Shown here piece by piece: positions 1 to 5,570 of a DNA stretch of 8,778 nt (positions within the stretch are counted from its first letter, which is position 1; each line of letters opens with the position of its first letter). The DNA lies in assembly GCA_964626755.1 (NCBI GenBank), contig CAZVGO010000040.1:1-8778 (forward strand), given 5' to 3'. The stretch is from JACDAV01 sp964626755 (GTDB lineage Bacteria; Chloroflexota; Limnocylindria; Limnocylindrales; CSP1-4). Both the position numbers and the translations under genes were made by a program. The notes beneath the pieces are model-generated. The model saw only the letters and a list, made by a program, of their open reading frames with translations. It was not told the DNA's origin and made no database searches.

Positions 1-61
1 CGCGTTTGCCGACAGCCCGCAAGGGAGCGGCCCCGCAGACCGCTCGGACGTAACCGAGCCG

Positions 62-717
62 ATGCACTGGCTGCTGCGTAGAGCGGACAGCAAGGAGACG
101 TATGGGCCGGCCGCCGGAGCAGGTGAGACGACTCACCTGCTGGAACGAGCAGCGTCATTGCCGAATCTGGCAAGAGCGTTGCTCCACGTCGCGCGCAACA
201 AAGGCGCGGCAGGTGTGGACGGTCAGAGCGTCGGGGCGGCGGTCGAGAATGCTCGCACGCTGCTGCCGAGGCTTCACCGTGATCTGGCGTCGGGTTCGTA
301 TTGCCCCGGCGATGTTCGGAGGGTCTGGATCCCGAAGCCCGGAGGCGGGCAGCGTGGACTGGGCATCCCGAACGTAGTGGACCGTGTGGTGCAGCAGGCC
401 ATGCTTCAGGTTCTGGAGCCGGTCTTCGAACCCACGTTCCATCCAAGCAGTCACGGCTTCCGTCCCAATCGCGGTGCGCACACCGCCATCGCCGAAGCGA
501 AGGAGCACGTCGAAGCGGGGTACGAGATCGTGGTGGACATCGATCTGGAGAAGTTCTTCGATCGGGTGAACCACCAGCGGCTGCTGAACCGATTGGCGCA
601 GCGAGTCGACGATGGTCAGTTCCTCCGCCTCGTGCACCGGATGCTGAAGGCGAAGATCGTGTTGCCGGAGGGAGCCCGGGTGTCCTGCGACGAGGGGACG
701 CCTCAGGGCGGCCCCCT
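62..717 (+). pseudogene. ltrA: Group II intron RT/maturase, 5' fragment (split gene)
   Basis: This is the N-terminal half of a group II intron reverse transcriptase/maturase, which copies intron RNA into DNA and helps it splice. Visible motifs are NKGAAGVDG (46-54), the basic IPKPGGGQRGLGIPN segment (about 90-104), the HGFRPNRGAH block (131-140), and VDIDLEKFFDRV (158-169) with the first catalytic Asp159. It breaks off inside QGGPL (215-219), within codon 219 (CT|C). The open frame then runs into the inserted element and stops at 763, adding a foreign tail that starts APPTILQ. ATG 62 is the first usable start; no strong ribosome binding site precedes it. The fragment lacks the YADD catalytic motif, so it should be inactive alone. 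Joined with 2733-3474, after loss of the insert and one CT copy, it gives an uninterrupted 465-aa protein, a normal length for short bacterial intron RTs. Confidence 0.93.
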
Positions 718-740
718 CGCCCCTCCAACGATCTTGCAAA
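696..740 (+). other. Predicted attL (RT-gene half-site, CT core, element arm)
   Basis: The left junction is RT-gene sequence 696-715, the presumed crossover dinucleotide CT 716-717, and the element arm 718-740. The extent of the outer half (about 20 bp) is assumed from typical serine-integrase attB sizes; only the junction itself is defined by the sequence. Confidence 0.6.
718..740 (+). repeat. Left inverted repeat (IRL), inner attachment-site arm
   Basis: The 23-bp arm begins CGCCCCTCCAACG and ends CTTGCAAA. It is the exact reverse complement of 2708-2730. In an excised circle it would form the right arm of the recombination site, next to the central CT. Confidence 0.95.
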
Positions 741-775
741 ACACACCCCTGGGCGTCCGATAATCCCTGAGACGA

Positions 776-857
776 TCGTTCCGCGGGAACGACTCCGTCC
801 AGGGTACGGACGTGGCTTCGGTTGGGAGGATCAGTTGCGCGGTGCAACTGGACTCCC
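776..857 (+). promoter_or_regulatory. Structured leader with three hairpins upstream of the element's genes
   Basis: Three inverted repeats stand in a row. TCGTTCC 776-782 pairs with GGAACGA 786-792. TCCGT 794-798 pairs with ACGGA 806-810. The strongest pairs GGGAG 824-828 with CTCCC 853-857 and CAGTTGC 832-838 with GCAACTG 844-850, around a GCGGT loop, with a small internal loop. They lie between the left end and the ribosome binding site (AAGGGGG, 869-875) of the 71-aa frame. They could be RNA structures controlling expression or blocking read-through from the intron; the 7-5-7 dyad could equally be a protein operator. I do not recognise a known RNA family. Confidence 0.5.
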
Positions 858-880
858 GAAACACGAACAAGGGGGCTGCG

Positions 881-1096
881 ATGGATTGCAGCGAGACTCG
901 GTCAAGGAGGACCGTGGTCGTTGAAAGGAGCTTCGTGGAATCTCGGTTGGCGAATGAGCACCTGGCACTTGCCTATGAGCGCTTGCTTCCGGTTCATCGC
1001 GAAGCATTTGATGCTCGGGCGTCCCCGAACTCAACCTCACTTGAACGCGCGCCTCTATGTCGCCCGCGGCAGGAGTATCAACGCGATGCCTCATGA
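881..1096 (+). CDS. Small protein of unknown function, coupled to the serine recombinase
   Basis: This is a 71-residue frame starting at ATG 881, preceded by AAGGGGG at 869-875 with a 5-nt gap. Its stop (TGA 1094-1096) overlaps the recombinase ATG at 1086 by 11 nt, which suggests translational coupling. The middle (ERSFVESRLANEHLALAYERL, about residues 15-35) reads like a charged amphipathic helical segment and looks like a real protein rather than noise. The C-terminal third is arginine- and proline-rich. There is no Cys/His metal site, signal peptide or membrane segment. Being the only other gene of the element, it may act with the recombinase, for example as a directionality factor or repressor; that is inference. 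The frame remains open upstream to about 812, but ATG 881 has the better ribosome binding site. Confidence 0.62.
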   Translation: MDCSETRSRRTVVVERSFVESRLANEHLALAYERLLPVHREAFDARASPNSTSLERAPLCRPRQEYQRDAS

Positions 1097-2783
1097 ACAA
1101 CTCACAGCGGCAATCTATGCCCGCGTCTCGTCGGATCAGCAGAGCGAAGCGGGGACGATCAACAGTCAACTGGAAGCGTTGGTCAAGCGAGTGCAAGACG
1201 ATGGTCTGGCGCTCGATGACGAACTGAAGTTCGTCGACGACGGCTACAGCGGCGCCACGCTCGTCCGGCCGGCTCTCGAGCGTTTGCGTGACTTGGCGTT
1301 TGGCGGCGCAGTGGATAGGCTTTACGTTCACAGTCCCGATCGTCTGGCCCGCAAATATGCGTACCAAGTCTTGCTCGTCGAGGAAGTTCAGGGATGCGGC
1401 GTTGAGTTGGTGTTCCTCAACCACAAGCTGGGGCAGACACCGGAACAGGATCTGCTTCTGCAGGTTCAGGGAATGGTGGCCGAATACGAACGGGCGAAGA
1501 TCATGGAACGCAGTCGACGCGGCAAGCGTCACGCGGCCGGGCGAGGATCGGTGAACGTGCTCGGCGGCGCGCCATACGGATACCGCTACGTGGACAAGCA
1601 TGAAGGCAGCGGAGAAGCGCACTATGACGTGATTCTGTCTGAGGCGCGCGTGGTGCAGCAGATCTTTCAGTGGGTCGGTCTTGATCGCGTGTCGATTGGC
1701 GAGGTCTGTCGACGCCTGATCCAACAGGGAATCTCGACTCGCACCGGCAAGAGCTGGTGGGATCGGACGACCGTCTGGGGGATGCTCAAGAATCCGGCGT
1801 ACAAGGGAATGGCGGCGTTCGGCAAGACTCGAGCGGGGCCGTTCCAACCGCCTCGGCGACCGCAACGAGGCCGCGCTGAACAACCGCGTCGGGCTTGCAC
1901 AATGACGGACGTGCCGGCGGACGAATGGATCTACATTCCGGTGCCGCCGATCATCGATGAAGATCTCTTCGAAACCGCTCAAGAGCAGTTGGCGGAGAAC
2001 CGCAGACGGAGTCGCCAATCCCGGCGCGGCGCTCGCTACCTACTGCAGGGCTTGGTAGTCTGTGAGCAATGTGGCTACGCCTTCTACGGCAAGCCCGTAA
2101 GTCGGAGCGGTGTCAGGAAGACCAAGAGGTACGTCTACTACCGATGCACCGGCACGGACGCGTACCGATTCGGCGGGCAGCGCGTCTGCGGCAACAAGCA
2201 GGTGCGGACGGATATGCTGGACGATGCTGTCTGGAGCGATGTCTGCTCGCTATTGGCTGATCCGCAGCGGATCGAACAGGAATACGAGCGCCGCTTGGCA
2301 AACGAGAGTAACTCAGATGCTGAGTACAGCGTGGAGCAGATGCAGACGCAGATCCAGAAGGTGAAACGAGGAATCGCTCGGATCACCGATGCCTACGAAG
2401 AGGGTTGGTTGGACCGAGAGGATTTCGAGCAGCGGATGGAGCGCTCCAAGGATCGACTGACGCGGCTTCAGACGCAGGTGCAAAGCATGGTGAATGAGGA
2501 GGTCGAGCGTCGAGAGCTCCGACTCGTCATCGGGCAGCTAAGCGACTTCGCCGATCGAGTGGCCGGCGGTCTGCAAGGCGCCGATTGGAGCACGCGACGC
2601 GAGATCATCCGGGCCTTGGTGAAGGAGATCCGAGTGGGCGAAGAGGGCGTGCGGATCGTATACCGAGTGACCCCACCCCCTTTTGCTGACACCCCCGCGA
2701 GAGGGGGTTTGCAAGATCGTTGGAGGGGCGCTCTCCCCGCTCCTGTCCAACGTCGTTCTGGACGAACTGGACTGGGAGCTTGA
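1086..2783 (+). CDS. Large serine recombinase (integrase) of the element
   Basis: The protein has 565 residues as integrated. The N-terminal resolvase-type catalytic domain (about 8-145) shows YARVSSDQQ with the presumed nucleophile Ser15 and Arg13, plus the family's DRLAR segment (85-89). A 'Recombinase' DNA-binding domain follows (about 155-270, with APYGYR at 162-167 and WWDRTTVWGMLKNPAYKG at 224-241). A zinc ribbon with Cys326, Cys329, Cys354 and Cys368 and a charged coiled-coil (about 415-475) complete the layout of large serine integrases. ATG 1086 is chosen because AGGAG at 1071-1075 precedes it and the catalytic domain begins at once; the open frame extends upstream without homology. 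The frame runs through IRR and takes its stop (2781-2783) from the RT gene, so about 17 C-terminal residues come from the target. It should cut at a 2-bp core and exchange strands between attP and attB. Confidence 0.94.
   Translation: MPHEQLTAAIYARVSSDQQSEAGTINSQLEALVKRVQDDGLALDDELKFVDDGYSGATLVRPALERLRDLAFGGAVDRLYVHSPDRLARKYAYQVLLVEEVQGCGVELVFLNHKLGQTPEQDLLLQVQGMVAEYERAKIMERSRRGKRHAAGRGSVNVLGGAPYGYRYVDKHEGSGEAHYDVILSEARVVQQIFQWVGLDRVSIGEVCRRLIQQGISTRTGKSWWDRTTVWGMLKNPAYKGMAAFGKTRAGPFQPPRRPQRGRAEQPRRACTMTDVPADEWIYIPVPPIIDEDLFETAQEQLAENRRRSRQSRRGARYLLQGLVVCEQCGYAFYGKPVSRSGVRKTKRYVYYRCTGTDAYRFGGQRVCGNKQVRTDMLDDAVWSDVCSLLADPQRIEQEYERRLANESNSDAEYSVEQMQTQIQKVKRGIARITDAYEEGWLDREDFEQRMERSKDRLTRLQTQVQSMVNEEVERRELRLVIGQLSDFADRVAGGLQGADWSTRREIIRALVKEIRVGEEGVRIVYRVTPPPFADTPARGGLQDRWRGALPAPVQRRSGRTGLGA
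2691..2708 (+). other. Short GC hairpin beside IRR
   Basis: ACCCCC (2691-2696), a GCGAGA loop and GGGGGT (2703-2708) form a 6-bp stem followed by only two more T. It lies inside the recombinase coding frame, just inside the right end. It resembles a terminator stem but the T-run is too short, so a role in transcription or in binding at the element end is uncertain. Confidence 0.35.
2708..2730 (+). repeat. Right inverted repeat (IRR), inner attachment-site arm
   Basis: The 23-bp arm begins TTTGCAAG and ends GGAGGGGCG. It is a perfect inverted copy of 718-740. It also lies inside the recombinase coding frame, where it encodes roughly the residues LQDRWRG near the C-terminus, so this DNA serves both as coding sequence and as recombination site. 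Confidence 0.95.
2708..2752 (+). other. Predicted attR (element arm, CT core, RT-gene half-site)
   Basis: The right junction is the element arm 2708-2730, CT 2731-2732, then RT-gene sequence starting CTCCCCGCTCC. The outer half reads like the element arm near the core: six of the first eight bases agree with CGCCCCTC. The left outer half, read on the other strand, matches it less well. That resembles a weakly symmetric attB recombining with a strongly symmetric attP. The outer limit is assumed. Confidence 0.6.
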
Positions 2784-3474
2784 TCGACGTGGCCTGCGGT
2801 TCGTGAGGTACGCAGATGATTGCAATATCTTCGTGCGGAGCGAGCGATCAGGCAGGCGCGTTCTGGACTCGACGCGTCGTTATATCGAGAGCCGACTCCG
2901 GCTCAAGGTGAACGAGGCGAAGAGTTCGGTCGATCGTCCCTGCAACCGACACTTCCTTGGGTTCCGGCTCGTCCGGTCTCCCGAGGGTGTCGTGGAGGTG
3001 CACATCTCGGCCCGGACAAAGCAGCGCATGGACGACCGCATCCGGGCGTTGACGCCGCGGAAGTGGGGCCAGTCGCTGACTGCGTGCTTCGCCGAGGTGA
3101 GTACGTTCGTGCGGGGATGGATGGGGCACTACCGGCTCTGCACCGAGGATGGGGCACGGCTCTTTCGACGGTTCGATGCTCACCTCCGCAGACGGCTGCG
3201 AGCGATCATCATCCGCCAGAAGGGGCGACGTGCCCGCTACCTGTATCGTCATCTGCGTCGACGTGGTGTTCCCGAGGGATTCGCGGCGCAAACCGCCTAC
3301 AGCTCGCGCGGCGTCTGGCATCGCAGCCACACCCGCGGTATCGAGCGCGCGTACTGCAACGCGTGGTTCGAGGAGCATGTCGTGCAGCTTTGGCCCGAGT
3401 GGCTACGGCTTCACGGTCCCTCGCTGGTCCCCGGTGAACAGCTGTTGCTGTTCACCAACGAGACATCGACCTGA
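2731..3474 (+). pseudogene. ltrA: Group II intron RT/maturase, 3' fragment (split gene)
   Basis: The frame resumes at LSPLLSN, immediately after the element, and continues with FVRYADDCNIF. The YADD polymerase motif would be residues 245-248 of the rejoined protein. The maturase (GIIM-type, domain X) region follows, around KWGQSLTACFAEVSTFVRGWMGHYRL, then a basic C-terminal region ending before the stop at 3472-3474. No HNH endonuclease motif is visible. The open frame extends left into the element with only a TTG as possible start, and no ribosome binding site supports separate translation. With 62-717 it makes a 465-aa protein; as it stands it is a disrupted gene that precise excision would repair. 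Confidence 0.92.
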
Positions 3475-3475
3475 G

Positions 3476-3547
3476 GAGCCGGATGTGAGGCCCACAAGTC
3501 CGGTTCTGTGAGAGGCCTGGGGGGGTAACCCCCCGGGCCTACTCGAC
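3476..3547 (+). ncRNA. Group II intron domains V and VI with intron 3' end
   Basis: Domain V (3476-3506): GAGCCGGA (3476-3483) pairs with TCCGGTTC (3499-3506), including the G-U pair expected in the catalytic AGC triad (3477-3479). A two-base bulge AG (3497-3498) and an upper stem TGTG/CACA with loop AGGCC follow. Domain VI: GAG 3510-3512 pairs with CTC 3542-3544, leaving A3541 bulged as the likely branch point. Above it an almost unbroken stem (AGGCC/GGCCT, then a G-run with a C-run) closes on a GTAA tetraloop (3525-3528). The intron would end at 3547. Domain V starts one base after the RT stop codon. The intron RNA core is therefore intact at this end, although the RT is broken. Confidence 0.9.
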
Positions 3548-3935
3548 CGCCGCGCGTGACGGCCAAAGGTGTGAACACCACGTCACGCCACAAGGGGCTG
3601 CACGACGCAGCCCCCCGGACGTCCGAAAGACCACCGCACCACGTGTTACCCCCACGGCGCGACCGCCCCGAACGTACCGGGAACAGGGCCGGATCCGATA
3701 ACCGGCCGTCCAGATCGTACAGCCGCGCATTCGTCCTCTCGTCCCCTGCCCGGGCGTCACTCACGGGCCGGAAACACCCGATCCTCACCGATATGCGTCC
3801 TCGTGCCGCAGCCCGAATCGCGCCGCCTCCACGCATCGCGGGCGCCGTGATGCTCGCGACGCGGGCGATCCCCACCGGAGACCAGGCGGCCGAGAACGTC
3901 AACTCGGTGCGCATTCGCGTCGGAGAAACCTCGTG
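3548..3935. other. 388-bp stretch downstream of the intron without a convincing gene
   Basis: This is the intron's 3' exon side, leading to the pilin-type genes. It begins with strong hairpins (3554-3625, listed separately). A plus-strand frame (GTG 3556 to TGA 3934-3936) stays open, but its first two-thirds are Pro/Arg-rich and unlike a protein. Only the last 40 or so codons have GC-rich third positions, and their end (about VNSVRIRVGETS) overlaps the next gene's ATG as TGATG. This could be the remnant 3' end of an upstream gene cut by the intron, or a 5' untranslated region with chance coding bias. GGAGA at 3922-3926 is a plausible ribosome binding site for the next gene. No convincing promoter was recognised. 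Confidence 0.5.
3554..3625 (+). other. Cluster of three inverted repeats just after the intron
   Basis: GCGTGACG (3554-3561) pairs with CGTCACGC (3581-3588), enclosing a second stem GGTG (3568-3571)/CACC (3576-3579) with loop TGAA. Next, GGGGCTGC (3594-3601) pairs perfectly with GCAGCCCC (3607-3614) around loop ACGAC. Finally there is the 10-bp palindrome CGGACGTCCG (3616-3625). None is followed by a T-run, so they are not classical terminators. They may be an RNA leader of the downstream operon or DNA structures next to the intron target. Confidence 0.6.
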
Positions 3936-4466
3936 ATGCGGCGCGGGTTCACCATGATCGAGGCCGCGTTCTCGCTCGTGATCGTGAGCGCAATGCTCGT
4001 CGCCGCGCTGCACACCATCGGCACGACGCAGATGATGCAGTACAAGCTCACCTCGCAGAGCCGGGCGCTTCTGCTGGCGGAGGATCTGCTGACGGAGATC
4101 CTCCAGCTCCCGTACGAGGAGCCGGTGCAGACGCCGATCCTGATGGGACCGGAGGCGGGCGAGGCCGGGGGAAGCCGCAAGCTGTTCGACGACGTCGACG
4201 ATTACGAGGGGTGGTCGAAGTCGCCGCCCGAGGACCGCGACGGCGTCGTCGTGCCGGAAACCGACGGTTACCGCCGGATCGTGACGGTGCAGTGGATCGA
4301 TCCCGAGGACGTCGTCACGGTGCGGGGCGGCGAGACCGGTCTGAAGCGCGTGCGCGTCTCGGTGGAGTTCGACGGTCACCACGTCGTGACTGTGACCGCG
4401 CTCCGGTCCGAAGGGGTGCCGGATCCGGGCGCGACGAGGGACACCTGGGAGTCACGAAGCAAATGA
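3936..4466 (+). CDS. PilV/GspI-like minor prepilin
   Basis: A 176-residue protein with a class III prepilin signal: MRRG|FTMIEA, with cleavage expected after Gly4 and Glu at +5 of the mature protein, followed by a hydrophobic helix (about 8-27). The helix end (YKLTSQSRALLLAEDLLTEIL) is typical of PilV/GspI-type minor pseudopilins, which prime or cap a type IV pilus or type II secretion pseudopilus. The rest is a soluble domain with a C-terminal strand-rich part (RIVTVQWID, LKRVRVSVEFD). ATG 3936 is chosen; GTG 3933 in frame is also possible, and GGAGA 3922-3926 serves either. Its stop overlaps the next start as ATGA (4463-4466), so the two genes are coupled. Family level is reasonably sure; which system it serves is not. 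Confidence 0.82.
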   Translation: MRRGFTMIEAAFSLVIVSAMLVAALHTIGTTQMMQYKLTSQSRALLLAEDLLTEILQLPYEEPVQTPILMGPEAGEAGGSRKLFDDVDDYEGWSKSPPEDRDGVVVPETDGYRRIVTVQWIDPEDVVTVRGGETGLKRVRVSVEFDGHHVVTVTALRSEGVPDPGATRDTWESRSK

Positions 4467-5425
4467 TGCGGTCGTTCCGAGAGCACCGTCGACCGGCGCG
4501 CCGCCGACGCGGAAGCGTCTATCTGATCGTCCTCGCGACGGCGCTGGTCGTCTCGCTGCTCGGGATATCCGCGGTGATCGGCGTGCGCTCCCAGTTCCGG
4601 ATGGGCGATACCGAACAGGCGGTGTCGAAGGCGCGCATCTACGCGCAGTCGGCCCTCGAGCTGGTGCTCCTGCGGCTCGCACTCGATCCGAACTGGCGGG
4701 CCGACCACGTCAACGACGCGTGGACGCCGGTCGAGCACGTGGACGAAGTCGACTTCACGTACAAGCTCACTGACGATGTCAACGCGAGCCTGGCGGACGA
4801 TCCGACGGCCCCGTTCCGCGTGCACACGAAGGCCTCGGTCGGCACCGCCGTGCGCCACTACAGCGTGATGGCCGACATCGGCAGCAGCGCCGGCGTGCTG
4901 CGGAGTAACCTGGGACTCTCATCCATCTCGCAGGACCAGGTCGTCTCGGACAAGTGGTGGGCGCAGTACTTCAAGCCGGACCTTCCCGCCGAGGCCACGG
5001 GCTGGTGGGTCACGAGCGTCGAGCTCGTCGTGAAACGCGGCAGTCCGAATCGCGGCGGCGCGATCCGGCTGTACGAGCCGCTGGTCTCGAGGATGCCGAG
5101 CGGCAACGTCGTCGACGAGGCGACGTTCACCAGCAACGACCTGCCCGTCACGTCCGACTGGTACGAGTTCAAGTTCGCCGGCAACACGGTGCAGGCTCGC
5201 GACGCGGGCCTGTGTCTTGCGCTGACCACGTCGTCCACGACCGCGTCCATGCTCTTCGACTACCAGAGCGGCGGAGTCACCGCGCCGAACTCGGGCTTCA
5301 TCACGGGAGACCCCGGGTGGAACAGCTTTACGACGGACAAGGCGATGCGGTACCGGGTGCACGGGGTGTACGTAACCGGCATCAGCATCGTGCCGTCGAC
5401 ATGGCAGCGGGAGATCGAGCCCTGA
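4463..5425 (+). CDS. PilX/GspK-like pseudopilin with a C-terminal beta-rich module
   Basis: A 320-residue protein. An Arg-rich N-terminus is followed by GSVYLIVLATALVVSLLGISAVIGVRS (about 17-43), a single hydrophobic helix like that of PilX/GspK proteins, which often lack the usual Glu at +5. The helix extends into a charged stretch (DTEQAVSKARIYAQSALELVLLRLALDPNWR) typical of this group. From about 155 to 310 there is a strand-rich, Trp/Gly/Ser-rich region (WWVTSVELVVKRGSP, GAIRLYEPL, WYEFKFAG) that reads like a jelly-roll, adhesin- or carbohydrate-binding-like module; no fold is proven. It starts at ATG 4463, overlapping the previous gene by 4 nt. It probably sits in the inner membrane with its bulk in the periplasm, as a minor subunit with the prepilin upstream. 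Confidence 0.75.
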   Translation: MMRSFREHRRPARRRRGSVYLIVLATALVVSLLGISAVIGVRSQFRMGDTEQAVSKARIYAQSALELVLLRLALDPNWRADHVNDAWTPVEHVDEVDFTYKLTDDVNASLADDPTAPFRVHTKASVGTAVRHYSVMADIGSSAGVLRSNLGLSSISQDQVVSDKWWAQYFKPDLPAEATGWWVTSVELVVKRGSPNRGGAIRLYEPLVSRMPSGNVVDEATFTSNDLPVTSDWYEFKFAGNTVQARDAGLCLALTTSSTTASMLFDYQSGGVTAPNSGFITGDPGWNSFTTDKAMRYRVHGVYVTGISIVPSTWQREIEP

Positions 5426-5444
5426 GCGATCGTGCCTCGGGGCG

Positions 5445-5505
5445 CCCCCATCGCCCACGGCCCCAAACGTCCGTCACCCCCCATCGCGCACGGCCCCAAA
5501 CGTCC
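5445..5505. repeat. Tandem 28-bp direct repeat (33-bp period)
   Basis: Copy 1 is 5445-5472 and copy 2 is 5478-5505. Both begin CCCCCATCGC and end ACGGCCCCAAACGTCC; they differ at one position (C5455 versus G5488). The copies lie between the convergent pilin-type and uxs genes. A 10-bp palindrome GGGGCGCCCC (5439-5448) overlaps the start. The role is unknown; it may be a small intergenic repeat family or a local duplication. Confidence 0.85.
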
Positions 5506-5570
5506 CACGCGCCCGGCAGGACGCCGCCGTCGCACTGACAGGTCCGGACGTCAAAGTGTGAGCTGCAGGA

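Larger units (their letters stand above)
718..2730 (+). mobile_element. Serine-recombinase integrative element inserted in the intron RT gene
   Basis: A 2,013-bp element is bounded by perfect 23-bp inverted repeats (718-740 and 2708-2730) with a CT dinucleotide on each outer side (716-717 and 2731-2732). Inside are a hairpin-rich leader, a 71-aa reading frame of unknown function, and a large serine recombinase whose start overlaps it. Removing the element plus one CT restores the RT frame exactly (GGC CCC CTC TCC CCG, reading GPLSP), which defines the boundaries. One-base slippage is possible: a 3-bp CTC repeat with a G-shifted element gives the same rejoined sequence. The 2-bp duplication fits the central dinucleotide exchanged by serine integrases. 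No cargo beyond the two genes is seen. The element is less GC-rich in feel than the flanking chromosome. Confidence 0.9.
1..3547 (+). mobile_element. Group II intron, 3' part, interrupted by a serine-recombinase element
   Basis: The stretch carries an RT/maturase gene followed directly by a domain V and a domain VI, the usual order of ORF (in domain IV), DV, DVI and intron 3' end. The 5' end and most of domain I lie outside the window. Bases 1-61 contain small overlapping hairpins (GAGCGG 25-30 with CCGCTC 40-45; CTCGG 43-47 with CCGAG 54-58), as expected of intron RNA upstream of the ORF. The 3' end is placed at 3547 (sequence GAC), 7 nt counted from the bulged A at 3541. The intron is interrupted between 717 and 2731 by an unrelated element, so its protein cannot be made in one piece. 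The short maturase lacking an obvious endonuclease domain would fit a bacterial class C-like intron, but the subclass is inferred. Confidence 0.88.

Noticed and set aside
870..879. A 10-nt stretch (AGGGGGCTGC) complementary, with one wobble, to the target beside the crossover (708-717), suggesting a guide RNA
   Set aside because: It overlaps the ribosome binding site of the small gene at 881. In such GC-rich DNA a match of this length is expected by chance, and serine integrases recognise DNA by protein.
822..1085. In-frame upstream extension of the recombinase by 88 codons
   Set aside because: It overlaps the small gene in another frame, precedes the conserved catalytic start, and ATG 1086 has its own AGGAG.
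718..2730. Reading the inserted element as a classical DDE insertion sequence because of its perfect terminal inverted repeats
   Set aside because: The only recombinase is a large serine type, and the 2-bp junction repeat fits its core exchange better.
3594..3614. Hairpin with an ACGA-containing loop, considered as a guanidine-II type riboswitch
   Set aside because: The loop is five bases (ACGAC), not the required four-base ACGR loop, and there is no matching second hairpin.
3411..4382. Long minus-strand open frame of 323 codons
   Set aside because: It lies opposite the RT end, intron domains and prepilin gene, has no family resemblance, and is explained by GC-rich codon shadow.
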